A stretch of DNA of 8,103 nt from DATKZH01 sp964505295 (GCA_964505295.1 CAZDHR010000328.1:1-8103), one strand, 5' to 3'. Shown: positions 1 through 6,325, counted from the first letter of the stretch. Notes: a model not told the origin generated them from the letters alone. Numbers and translations are program-made.

Positions 1-1
1 C

Positions 2-66
2 GGGTGCCACGGTTGGCTTGTCCAACCGTGCTTCCGGCACTGCTGGACAAGCCAGTAGTGGCACCC
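2..66. repeat. Intergenic palindromic repeat (two nested perfect stems)
   Basis: The outer arms GGGTGCCAC (2-10) and GTGGCACCC (58-66) are perfect reverse complements. After a four-base unpaired step on each side, an inner ten-base pair follows: GGCTTGTCCA (15-24) with TGGACAAGCC (44-53). A small GTGC/GCAC pair sits in the loop. The arms read into no gene, and the element lies about 30 bases past the stop codon of the regulator at 95-541, so it could also act as a transcript end. From memory, elements with these arms are dispersed in planctomycete genomes; this could not be searched here. There is no T-run, so it is not a classic terminator. Confidence 0.75.
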
Positions 67-94
67 AACGTGCAAGGTTTCGGTGGAGAACCCA

Positions 95-541
95 CTAGTC
101 TTCGGCTTTGCGGCACGCGGCGCAGATGCCGAGGAACTGCACCGTGTAGTCGTGGATGCGGAAGCCTTGGGGATTCCCTTTGGGCAAGGGCAACTCACTC
201 AGTTCCGGGGTTTCCAGATCGGCCATGCACCCGCAACGCGAGCAGATCAGGTGATGGTGCCGGCGCGTGTTCCCGTCGAACCGCGCCGCGCTGCCCGTCT
301 GCTGGACTTGTCGGATCACGCCCAACTCGACCAGGGTGTCGAGCACCCGGTACACGGTGGTACGCGAGACGCCCGGGATGCGTTCTCGCACGACCTGGTA
401 AACCCGGTCGGCGGTGGGGTGGTCCTCCCTCTCCAGAACCGCCGCGAGGATCGTTCTCCTCTGGACGGTCAGCGGGAGCCCCCGACTGCGACACAGCTCC
501 TCGAAGCGGTGCAGCCTCTCGATGCGTTCAGGCTCTCGCAC
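95..541 (-). CDS. Fur-superfamily transcriptional repressor, PerR-like
   Basis: Cytoplasmic metal-dependent DNA-binding repressor of 148 residues, the normal Fur/PerR length. The N-terminal winged helix spans about 18-80, with recognition-helix sequence SRTTVYRVLDTL at 59-70. The C-terminal dimerisation domain holds two CxxC pairs (C100/C103 and C140/C143) that form the structural zinc site in PerR. The regulatory-metal residues H41, D89, H95, H97 and D108 match B. subtilis PerR H37, D85, H91, H93 and D104 with a constant offset of four; Fur proteins usually carry Glu at the last position. I chose the GTG at 541 because a longer reading from TTG at 595 would put the -35 box and operator inside the gene. 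It is likely a peroxide- or iron-responsive repressor; Zur or Fur function is not excluded. No target gene is adjacent. Confidence 0.88.
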   Translation of the reverse strand: MREPERIERLHRFEELCRSRGLPLTVQRRTILAAVLEREDHPTADRVYQVVRERIPGVSRTTVYRVLDTLVELGVIRQVQQTGSAARFDGNTRRHHHLICSRCGCMADLETPELSELPLPKGNPQGFRIHDYTVQFLGICAACRKAED

Positions 542-562
542 GTGAATACCTGCGGTACTGTT

Positions 563-577
563 TGGTAATCTATACCA
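563..577. promoter_or_regulatory. Probable operator, 15-base inverted repeat
   Basis: TGGTA and TACCA flank a five-base centre, giving a perfect dyad that covers the proposed -10 box of the Fur/PerR-like gene. The position suits autorepression. The sequence is not the canonical Fur/PerR box, and Fur-family operators vary between phyla. Confidence 0.45.
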
Positions 578-595
578 TTCGCAATAGAATGTCAA
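567..595 (-). promoter_or_regulatory. Promoter of the Fur/PerR-like gene
   Basis: On the minus strand a perfect TTGACA (-35) lies at 590-595. An AT-rich -10 region follows: TAGATT (567-572) at a 17-base spacing, or TATAGA (569-574) at 15. Transcription would start near 560, leaving a leader of about 20 bases before the GTG at 541. Confidence 0.55.
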
Positions 596-1156
596 CGCCC
601 CCTACGCCTGAATTATCGCAGACTCGCAGGAATCTGAAGACCAACCAAACAGGGGGTCGTTGCCGGAAACGGCCCCCGACGTGTGCCGGCTACTGGAGAT
701 GGACACGTCGACCGGCTCAAGAAAAGCGCGCGGCCAACAACGCCGGGCAGGCCTCGGGGTCGTCAGCACGCGTGCCGTACCGGGAAAACGGACGGCCGAC
801 AACGGGCAGTCGGTCGTTGCCGGCCTCAAGGGGAATTGGCTGAAAGCGGGAAGTGCTGGCCGCCGAGCCCTCGGCCCCAGGGGAAGAGCCCCCACTTTCT
901 GGAAGGCTCACGTAGGTTCGTTCAGGCGGACCGAGGCTCCCGCCCGTCGGCGGCCCAGCTTTGGGCGGAAGCTCTCGGCCAACTCTGGATACCCGGAAAG
1001 CCGCGGAATCCTGCGCGCAACCTGGAGAATTTTCCGGATTGCCGCAAGTTATTGCCCGGCAATATGTTGCGACTACAGATTTCGACGGGCGCCAAGGGGT
1101 CTCTACGGGGAACACCCAGGGCCGGTGGCCCCCGGGCAGGCGTTCCAGGGTCGCAA
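596..1156. other. Gene-free gap with many stem-loops
   Basis: No reading frame here resembles a protein; the open frames on both strands are Arg/Pro/Ser-rich and lack family motifs. It contains imperfect and perfect hairpins, including a GCCG/CGGC stem with a GAAA tetraloop at 662-673, an 11-pair stem with one mismatch at 794-825, GCCGA/TCGGC at 862-875, and a short direct repeat GGTCGTTGCCGG at 655-666 and 812-823. It may hold a long leader, an untranslated RNA or decayed sequence; nothing decides between these. Confidence 0.5.
794..825. repeat. Strong stem-loop in the gene-free gap
   Basis: GGCCGACAACG (794-804) pairs with CGTTGCCGGCC (815-825) in ten of eleven positions around a ten-base loop. 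It lies about 250 bases upstream of the Fur/PerR-like gene and 360 bases past the stop of the glycosyltransferase. No function can be assigned. Confidence 0.5.
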
Positions 1157-1177
1157 GCTGGGCCAGAATCGCCCAGC
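1157..1177 (-). terminator. Possible terminator hairpin after the glycosyltransferase gene
   Basis: A perfect seven-pair stem GCTGGGC/GCCCAGC with a seven-base loop begins ten bases past the TAA at 1187. There is no T-run after it on the minus strand, so intrinsic termination is uncertain; it could instead be a Rho-dependent end or an RNA 3' stabiliser. Confidence 0.3.
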
Positions 1178-1186
1178 GATCGCGCC

Positions 1187-2794
1187 TTACCGGGACGGGC
1201 TTGTCGCCGTGGCCAACACCACCGAAGACTGGCGGTCGGGCTCTTCCTCGGCCTCGCTCACCGCGGTGGCCAGACCGGCTTCCTGGTCGGCGATGCGGTA
1301 GACCCGGAAGTCGGCGTTGGCGAACACGGGCCGCAGCTTGGCGGGGTTGCCTTCGGCGAACGTGCGCAGGTAGGCCAGCCGGGCGGGGTCCTCGGCGCCG
1401 AAGAAGGCGTCGTCGTTCTCCACGACGACCAGATGGGTTGCCCCGATGCGAGAGAAGTAGTCCCAGAGCTGGGACGGATCGGAGGGCATGTGATAGGCCG
1501 AGGCCCGGCGAGAAGTCAACAGCGACATCACCCGGGGCTTGATGAAGATCACCACGCCGTCCTCCGGCGTCTCGTGGCGGACGTAGTCGAACAGGGCGAC
1601 CGACTCCGCCTTGCCGATCCCCTCGGTCACGTCGAGATCGAGGCGTGTCGCGCTGGCCAGGTAGGAGCCGCCAACGGCCACGAGCAACGAGGCGAAGACG
1701 ACCCGCCGCACTCGCTCCCGCCGGACGAGCCAGGCGTGCTCCAGACCGCGGAAGGCGAAAAACAGGTAGAGGGGGAAGATCGGTTCCAGGAACCGTCTGC
1801 CGCCAAAGCTGGGGAAGAGAAGCACGGCCGCCAGGTAGAGGGGGGGAAAGACCTCTAATATCGTCACGCCGGGTCGGGAGACGACGGGAGAGCCGTCAAA
1901 GAGCGTCACCCGGCGCCGCACGCTGGACGCGTATCCGAGCACGGCCAGCGCCGTCACGGCGACGAAGATCAGCCCGCCCAGGGGTTTGAAGTAGCCGTTG
2001 TGCCAGAAGGCGGCGAGCTCCGACATGTAGCCGATCCCGTTGTGCACAAAGACGCTCGGGCCGACGTTGTACTGGTCGAAGTAGGCCGAGTTGCTATGCA
2101 CGAAAACGCTTTGCACCAGCACGAAAGCGGCCACCGCCGCGCCGACCGCGACGGCCCAGCCCGTGATGCGACGGTACCGCAGGAGGTCGTAGACCAGCAC
2201 GGAGGGAAGCAGCACACCGCCCAGCGTGCGCGTGCTGAAGGCGACGCAGATCAGCACCACCGCCGGCACCAGGTAGCGGAAGCGTGGTCGCCGGTTCCGG
2301 TAGGTGTCGTACGCCTTCTGGAGGGTGAAGATAGTCAGATAGAGGATCGCCATGAACGGCATGTCGGAGCCGATCGAGTTGGCGCCTCCCAGGAGCGTAC
2401 GGCTGAGCCCCACCAGAACGACGATGGCCAGGGCGTGGCCCAACGGCAGCTCCCGCCGAAACGAGAGGAACACGAACAACAGAAAAGCGACCAGGGAGGC
2501 GACCATCACCAGCTTCATCGCCTCGAAGTTGAGGCCGCAGACCAGGTAGACGGGGGCGAGGATCAGCGGCAATACGGGCGGGTAGGTGGGCGGGCCGATC
2601 GTGGCGTAGGCCGGGTTGTAGAGGTAGCCGGTCTCCGCGTACGGCGTCCCTTCCGCCAAGTTCTTGGCGTGGTGGACGTACAGGCTGAAATCGCCCCCCC
2701 AGTCATGCCCCGGCCGCAACGTGAGCAAATGGATTGCCCCCACCGTCGTGAGGATCGCGGCAACCAGGAACCACAGGCGGAGTCTCTTGCTCAT
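1187..2794 (-). CDS. GT-C fold membrane glycosyltransferase (GT39/ArnT-like)
   Basis: Integral inner-membrane protein of 535 residues with roughly 11-12 hydrophobic segments, the first at about 7-25, and a soluble C-terminal part from about residue 385. The first outer loop contains D31 and D35 in HDWGGDFSLYVHHAKNLAEG, the acidic motif typical of GT-C enzymes that transfer sugars from polyprenyl-phosphate donors to lipids, proteins or surface polymers. The RRFLEPIFPLYLFFAFRG segment before the last membrane helices also fits this class. The donor and acceptor cannot be read from sequence. The frame stays open upstream to 3043, but I chose ATG 2794 because it starts a Lys/Arg-flanked membrane helix, has AAGAG upstream, and the extra 83 codons look non-coding. 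The TAA stop is at 1187-1189. The nearest upstream gene on this strand, a GNAT-like protein, may share an envelope role. Confidence 0.82.
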   Translation of the reverse strand: MSKRLRLWFLVAAILTTVGAIHLLTLRPGHDWGGDFSLYVHHAKNLAEGTPYAETGYLYNPAYATIGPPTYPPVLPLILAPVYLVCGLNFEAMKLVMVASLVAFLLFVFLSFRRELPLGHALAIVVLVGLSRTLLGGANSIGSDMPFMAILYLTIFTLQKAYDTYRNRRPRFRYLVPAVVLICVAFSTRTLGGVLLPSVLVYDLLRYRRITGWAVAVGAAVAAFVLVQSVFVHSNSAYFDQYNVGPSVFVHNGIGYMSELAAFWHNGYFKPLGGLIFVAVTALAVLGYASSVRRRVTLFDGSPVVSRPGVTILEVFPPLYLAAVLLFPSFGGRRFLEPIFPLYLFFAFRGLEHAWLVRRERVRRVVFASLLVAVGGSYLASATRLDLDVTEGIGKAESVALFDYVRHETPEDGVVIFIKPRVMSLLTSRRASAYHMPSDPSQLWDYFSRIGATHLVVVENDDAFFGAEDPARLAYLRTFAEGNPAKLRPVFANADFRVYRIADQEAGLATAVSEAEEEPDRQSSVVLATATSPSR

Positions 2795-2892
2795 ATCGGG
2801 CTCTTTTTTGCTTTCGAGAGGCACGGACAGGGGCGGCTTACGTTCGGTGGAGGCGAGCGTGGCGACGCTCCGGATCACTACGTCCGGTCTGT

Positions 2893-2966
2893 GGCGAATG
2901 TCCCGATATTGCTGCTTCCAAGCCCAGGGGTTGCAACCCCCTGGGCTTCGAGGGGGCTCATTCGCC
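2893..2966. repeat. Nested inverted-repeat element
   Basis: A perfect eleven-pair stem, AAGCCCAGGGG (2920-2930) with CCCCTGGGCTT (2938-2948) around a seven-base loop, sits inside a second perfect pair, GGCGAATG (2893-2900) with CATTCGCC (2959-2966). A short CCC/GGG pairing can extend the outer stem. The AGCCCAGGGG-type hairpin resembles dispersed planctomycete intergenic palindromes (from memory, not searched). It lies about 100-170 bases upstream of the glycosyltransferase start and may be in its leader. Confidence 0.7.
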
Positions 2967-3139
2967 GAGAAGGACTCAATCATGGGCCAGCTCTGCGGAA
3001 GGTAGGCCGGTTCGGGGGGACTCGATTGCAAACGGCGCGCCATGAAGGAGGCATCTGCTGCCGGCCAAGCGCGGTCAAACGCAAAGGCCGTTGGGCTCGC
3101 CGCTTACGCCCCACACGGCGTAGATTCCCGGCGTCGAGG

Positions 3140-3169
3140 CTTCGCCGGTCGCGACCGAACGCGGTGAAG
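3140..3169. repeat. Hairpin with palindromic loop
   Basis: CTTCGCC (3140-3146) pairs with GGTGAAG (3163-3169), allowing one G-T pair, and the loop carries the ten-base perfect palindrome GGTCGCGACC (3147-3156). It lies about 80 bases past the stop of the GNAT-like gene and could mark its transcript end, although no T-run follows. Confidence 0.35.
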
Positions 3170-3249
3170 AACGGCAACGCCGTGATGCGTGGAGAAGGCA
3201 CGGCCCCGCCCTCTCAGGCCGCCGCCCAGGCAGACGTGCCCCGCGCGGC

Positions 3250-4050
3250 TCACCTCGCCGGCGCCGCCGCCGGCGATTCTGACGCTTGGGGGGATTTTTG
3301 CCATTCGACCGGGCAAGCCGGCGGCGCGGCCGCACTTCCGCCTGCCGGACGCCGCGGCGCAGGCCGCGCGATCGCCTTGCCGTGGAATCGGATGCCCAAC
3401 CGCTTGGCGGCACGGGGGTAATAGCCAATACGGAATTTGCCGAGGTGGATCACCCCCATGCGTCCCAGGTCGACACAGCCGAGACGGAAGTTGCTTCGCA
3501 GAGAAGCCCAGTTCGTCCAATCCACGGTGGAGAGAAGCTTGCTCACGTCCCGGCCGGCCAGGGCGCGCAACCCCAGCGCTTTCACCAGGCCATGCAGGCG
3601 CTGTCCGCGGAACTCGGGGAAGGTGAATCCGTTGTACATGTAGGTCACGTCGGGCGGGTACGAGAGGGCCATGCCGCCGTTGTGTTCCGCTTCGATGCTC
3701 CCCAGCGCAAACCACCCGAACGCGGCCAGTCGGGGCCCGGCCAGCGCCGCAAAGCAGAAATCGTTGCCGGCGACGATCCGATCGGCCATCGCCGGCGGGA
3801 GCGAGCCTTGGGCGTCCGCCGAAAAGGCGCGGACCTCCTCCGCCGAAAGGAACCGGAACGTGTATGCCGCGTCCGGACGGAGCGAACGGTTGACGTTGGT
3901 CGCCTCGAACCAGAGGACATGGGCCACCCTCACGTCGACGAGGCGCTGGGCCGATCGATAGGCGACCCATCGCACCATCGCCCCGGTCCCGTTGCGCCGA
4001 CGCACTTCGACGCAGCGCCCCAGCGCCCGCTTAATCGTCACGATCCGCAT
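3250..4050 (-). CDS. GNAT-family N-acetyltransferase-like protein
   Basis: Probably a cytoplasmic acyl-CoA-dependent acetyltransferase; 266 residues with no signal peptide. The core at about 62-210 shows GNAT signatures: PEFRGQRLHG at 145-154 matches the acetyl-CoA pyrophosphate loop (R/QxxGxG/A type), and TNWASLRSNFRLG at 179-191 matches the Asn-x-Ser...Asn-x-x-x-Gly motif of the last helix. About 60 N-terminal residues precede the core and could bind substrate or a partner. The last 38 residues (229-266) are Ala/Pro-rich low-complexity sequence, unlike the rest, and may be read-through of an eroded end. The start ATG at 4050 has GAGG eight bases upstream. The acceptor substrate is unknown; the neighbouring GT-C glycosyltransferase suggests a surface sugar or lipid, which is inference only. 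Confidence 0.68.
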   Translation of the reverse strand: MRIVTIKRALGRCVEVRRRNGTGAMVRWVAYRSAQRLVDVRVAHVLWFEATNVNRSLRPDAAYTFRFLSAEEVRAFSADAQGSLPPAMADRIVAGNDFCFAALAGPRLAAFGWFALGSIEAEHNGGMALSYPPDVTYMYNGFTFPEFRGQRLHGLVKALGLRALAGRDVSKLLSTVDWTNWASLRSNFRLGCVDLGRMGVIHLGKFRIGYYPRAAKRLGIRFHGKAIARPAPRRPAGGSAAAPPACPVEWQKSPQASESPAAAPAR

Positions 4051-4414
4051 GCCCGGGCCTCGATCGCAGCCGGCGTATCCACCTGGCAGGTCAGCATAGC
4101 GGAAAGCCGCGGCAAACGGCGTCGCGGCGGCCTTCGTTCCGGCTCAGCCTTCCGGCGGGGAAGCCACGGCTGAAACGCGGAAGAGAAAAACGTTCTCTCT
4201 AGTGTACCCAGGGGCGGAGAGGCTGTCTAGGATCTGTCGCGGCATGCCCGCAGGGCACGTTTCCAACGTGCCGGGCACGAGGGAATCGAGCCCCAATTCT
4301 CGCTCTTGCGATCCATAAAATGCGTCCCCCCCTGGCGGACGCCGGCAAATCTGCAACAATGGTGGCCGCATCCGTCGCGAAATTCGGCCGAGCGTCCGGG
4401 GGAGGGACCTGTCC
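4051..4414. other. Divergent intergenic region with hairpins
   Basis: This 364-base region must hold the promoters for both the minus-strand GNAT-like gene and the plus-strand STAS gene, but no strong -35/-10 pair was found; TAAAAT at 4316-4321 is a weak plus-strand -10 candidate. It contains GGCACGTT/AACGTGCC (4254-4272) and GCGTCC/GGACGC (4322-4342), and a second GCGTCC at 4392-4397 that could compete for the same GGACGC. Confidence 0.45.
4239..4272. repeat. Tandem hairpins in the divergent region
   Basis: A small GCGG/CCGC stem (4239-4251, including the palindrome GGCATGCC at 4241-4248) is followed by a perfect eight-pair stem GGCACGTT (4254-4261) with AACGTGCC (4265-4272) and a three-base loop. 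This looks like a dispersed intergenic palindrome rather than a terminator, since no T-run follows on either strand. Confidence 0.55.
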
Positions 4415-4771
4415 ATGAATCTTCGAGTGCTGGGCGACGACGACGAGGGGCTGCGGCTAGAGGTGGTCGGACGGGTCGTCAAGGAGAACCTCGACCCGGA
4501 GCGAGACCCGCTCGGCGGTCTGCTGGGCGACCGCGGCCACACCCGAACGGTCCTTCTGGGCATGGCCCGGGCCGAGTACATCGACTCCAGCGGCCTGGCC
4601 TTGATCTTGGTGTGGCACAAGCGATTTCTCGAAGCGGGCGGGAAGCTCGTCCTCCATTCGACCCCCAGCCTCGTGATGGACACGATCAGAATATTGCGGA
4701 TGGACCGCGTCCTCCACCTGGCGAAGGACGAGTCGGCCGCCTGGGCGCTAGCCCGAGGAGACAACCCGTGA
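4415..4771 (+). CDS. STAS-domain protein (anti-sigma-factor-antagonist type)
   Basis: Single-domain cytoplasmic protein of 118 residues, the usual size for SpoIIAA/RsbV-type switch proteins. The motif YIDSSGLALIL at 55-65 carries DSSG at 57-60; in SpoIIAA the first Ser of this motif is phosphorylated by a partner kinase and the state controls binding. The helix and strand that follow (HKRFLEAGGKLVLHSTPSLV) also fit STAS. Residues 1-50 match the fold only loosely. The start ATG at 4415 has GGGGGAGGG at 4398-4406, six to eight bases upstream. Its TGA overlaps the GTG start of the ATPase gene, so the two are translationally coupled. No anti-sigma kinase, phosphatase or sigma factor is nearby, so a partner other than a sigma factor, possibly the ATPase, is plausible but inferred. 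Confidence 0.85.
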   Translation: MNLRVLGDDDEGLRLEVVGRVVKENLDPERDPLGGLLGDRGHTRTVLLGMARAEYIDSSGLALILVWHKRFLEAGGKLVLHSTPSLVMDTIRILRMDRVLHLAKDESAAWALARGDNP

Positions 4772-6006
4772 GTGAGACTCCCGAAAAACGCCCCCTCGAA
4801 GGGCCCGATCTGAGCGACCTGGACGTGGAAGGGACCGTGCTCCGCCTGATCGAATACGCGGCCAAGCTGCCGGCAAGCGACCTGTTCTTCCTGGCCAACG
4901 AGAACGACGCCGCGATCTCGGTGCGCCATCTCGGCATCGTCCGCCCGCTGATGACCGTCGCCCGGGACGAACTCGCCCGCTACATCAACCACATGAAGGC
5001 GATCGCCGGGATGGCCGTGGATCAACGATTGCGGCCGCTGGACGGGCGGTGCATCTGCGGGATCGAGGGGGAGCACCGGGTCGACGTGCGGATCAACACC
5101 ATTCCGACCCTCTGGGGCGAAGACATGGCGGTCCGCCTGCTCGAACACGACATGTCGCTGCTGGAATTGGGCAATCTGGGGTTCCACGCGCAGAATCTCG
5201 ATCACCTGATGACGCTGTTGAGCCGGCCCAGCGGACTGATCCTGGTCACCGGGCCCGCCGGCGCCGGAAAGACCACCACGCTCTACGCCTGTCTGAGCCA
5301 CCTCAACGACGGGTCGCGCAAGATCAACACAATTGAAGACCCGATCGAGCTGGCCATGGACGGCATTCGCCAGTCGGAAATCCGTCCCCGCATCGGGCTC
5401 GACTTCCCGGAGTTGATCCGCAGCGTGCTCCGCCAGGCCCCCGACGTGATCATGGTCGGCGAGATCCGCGATCCGGTCACCGCCGAGACGGCCGTGCTGG
5501 CGGCCAACAGCGGACACCTCGTCTTCGCCACGCTGCACGCGCCCGTCGCCGCCGGGGCGGTCAACAGCCTGCTCGCCCTGGGCGCCAATCCGCACTTCCT
5601 CTCGGCGTGCCTGCTGGGGATCCTCTCGCAGCGGCTGGTCCGCCGGTTGTGCGACGAGTGCAAGGTGGCCTTCGACCTGAGCGGCTCGCCGCAAACGTTC
5701 GACGACATCCGCGAGTGGCTCGAGCCCGGCCAGGGCGATCACATCTATTCCTCCCCCGGCTGCGAGCATTGCCGTTTCGAAGGCTTCTCCGGTCGGACGG
5801 GCGTTGCCGAGGTCCTGCGAATCACCCGGTCGATCCGCGAACTGATCCACCAGCGACGCACCACCCGCGATATCCGCCAGAAGGCCGTCGAAGAAGGGAT
5901 GCTCGACCTGCGGCGCTCCGCCCTGTTGAAAGTGGCCCAGGGATTGACCAGCACCGAGGAAGTCGTCCGCACGATCCCCACCGAGCACCTGCTGCCCGAC
6001 GAGTGA
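4768..6006 (+). CDS. GspE/PilB-type secretion or pilus ATPase, lacking the N1 domain
   Basis: Hexameric cytoplasmic ATPase that would power pseudopilus or pilus assembly at the inner membrane. At 412 residues it is shorter than GspE/PilB (about 500-570) because the N-terminal N1 domain is missing. Residues about 20-135 are the N2 domain, with GEHRVDVRINTIPTLWGED near its end. Walker A GPAGAGKTTT is at 162-171, the Asp box EDPIE at 190-194, Walker B DVIMVGEIRD at 226-235 and the His box at H250 and H257. The tetracysteine zinc motif C295/C298 and C332/C335 places it with GspE/PilB rather than PilT. Two signature stretches are altered: ASDIHIEP of N2 reads ASDLFFLA (36-43), and TLHTN reads TLHAP. 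The GTG start overlaps the STAS stop and has GAGGAG at 4755-4760. An in-frame extension to 4306 only crosses the STAS gene in another frame. Confidence 0.9.
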   Translation: MSETPEKRPLEGPDLSDLDVEGTVLRLIEYAAKLPASDLFFLANENDAAISVRHLGIVRPLMTVARDELARYINHMKAIAGMAVDQRLRPLDGRCICGIEGEHRVDVRINTIPTLWGEDMAVRLLEHDMSLLELGNLGFHAQNLDHLMTLLSRPSGLILVTGPAGAGKTTTLYACLSHLNDGSRKINTIEDPIELAMDGIRQSEIRPRIGLDFPELIRSVLRQAPDVIMVGEIRDPVTAETAVLAANSGHLVFATLHAPVAAGAVNSLLALGANPHFLSACLLGILSQRLVRRLCDECKVAFDLSGSPQTFDDIREWLEPGQGDHIYSSPGCEHCRFEGFSGRTGVAEVLRITRSIRELIHQRRTTRDIRQKAVEEGMLDLRRSALLKVAQGLTSTEEVVRTIPTEHLLPDE

Positions 6007-6262
6007 GCCCGACCGGGACGCCAAGGCTGGCCGGATAGCCACTGAGCGTGCCGCGGCCCCGAGTCCGGTGCAGACGCCGTTTGCAGTGACCGCATTCATG
6101 CGCTCGGAATCCGCTCCGCACCGGGTCAGGTGCCCCCCGACTCGGCCGTTTTCGGCCAACCCGCCGCCATCCAGACGGAATCTCTCCCCCTAAGCTGCCC
6201 CGCTTCCCTATTTACACAGGATTTCACCTTCATTCGCACGGGACTCCACGTTTCCAGAGGGG
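6007..6262. other. Gap downstream of the ATPase gene
   Basis: No gene is supported in these 256 bases. A hairpin GGCCG/CGGCC with a TTTT loop lies at 6144-6157, too weak and without a T-run to be called a terminator. No other structure stands out before the csrA-region promoter. Confidence 0.45.
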
Positions 6263-6290
6263 TTGACATCTGTACACCCTTCGCTATAAT
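6263..6290 (+). promoter_or_regulatory. Near-perfect sigma-70 promoter for the small ORF and csrA
   Basis: A perfect TTGACA at 6263-6268 and a perfect TATAAT at 6285-6290 are separated by 16 bases, one short of the optimum. The predicted start of transcription is near A6297, about 29 bases before the small ORF. It is the only promoter in the window matching consensus in both boxes. Confidence 0.85.
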
Positions 6291-6301
6291 CCGAGTAGAA
6301 G

Positions 6302-6325
6302 CTCGATTGACGAAGGGAGGTCGAG
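6302..6325 (+). promoter_or_regulatory. Ribosome-binding-site hairpin of the small ORF, possible CsrA site
   Basis: CTCGA (6302-6306) pairs with TCGAG (6321-6325), putting AAGGGAGG (6313-6320), the Shine-Dalgarno sequence with a GGA core, in the loop directly before the ATG at 6326. CsrA is known to bind GGA in hairpin loops over ribosome sites. The five-pair stem is short, so this is a candidate only. Confidence 0.35.

Larger units (their letters stand above)
2795..3249. other. Gap between GNAT-like and glycosyltransferase genes
   Basis: This 455-base gap has no convincing gene. It holds the nested inverted repeats at 2893-2966, and nearer the GNAT stop a hairpin CTTCGCC/GGTGAAG (3140-3146 with 3163-3169, one G-T pair) whose loop contains the palindrome GGTCGCGACC (3147-3156). 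The promoter of the glycosyltransferase should lie here, but no clear -35/-10 pair was seen on the minus strand. Confidence 0.5.

Noticed and set aside
683..1858. 391-codon plus-strand frame across the gap and into the glycosyltransferase
   Set aside because: The second half is antisense to the glycosyltransferase and the first half is low complexity without a motif.
2795..3043. 83-codon N-terminal extension of the glycosyltransferase
   Set aside because: It would include the nested inverted repeats and lacks protein-like composition; ATG 2794 opens directly into the first membrane helix.
2000..3421. 473-codon plus-strand frame
   Set aside because: It is the antisense of the glycosyltransferase, rich in Gln/Arg/His/Asp, with no domain.
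3104..3970. 288-codon minus frame overlapping the GNAT-like gene
   Set aside because: The adjacent frame carries the GNAT motifs; this one has none.
4306..4767. Upstream extension of the ATPase frame
   Set aside because: It crosses the STAS gene in another frame and reads as Arg/Gly/Pro-rich noise; GTG 4768 has a good ribosome site and the expected overlap.
6144..6157. Possible terminator hairpin downstream of the ATPase
   Set aside because: The five-pair stem with a TTTT loop has no T-run after it and lies 138 bases past the stop.
4144..6159. 671-codon open frame on the minus strand opposite STAS and the ATPase
   Set aside because: It is antisense to two clear genes, is an Asp/Gln/Gly-rich mirror of their codon bias, and matches no family; a high-GC shadow.
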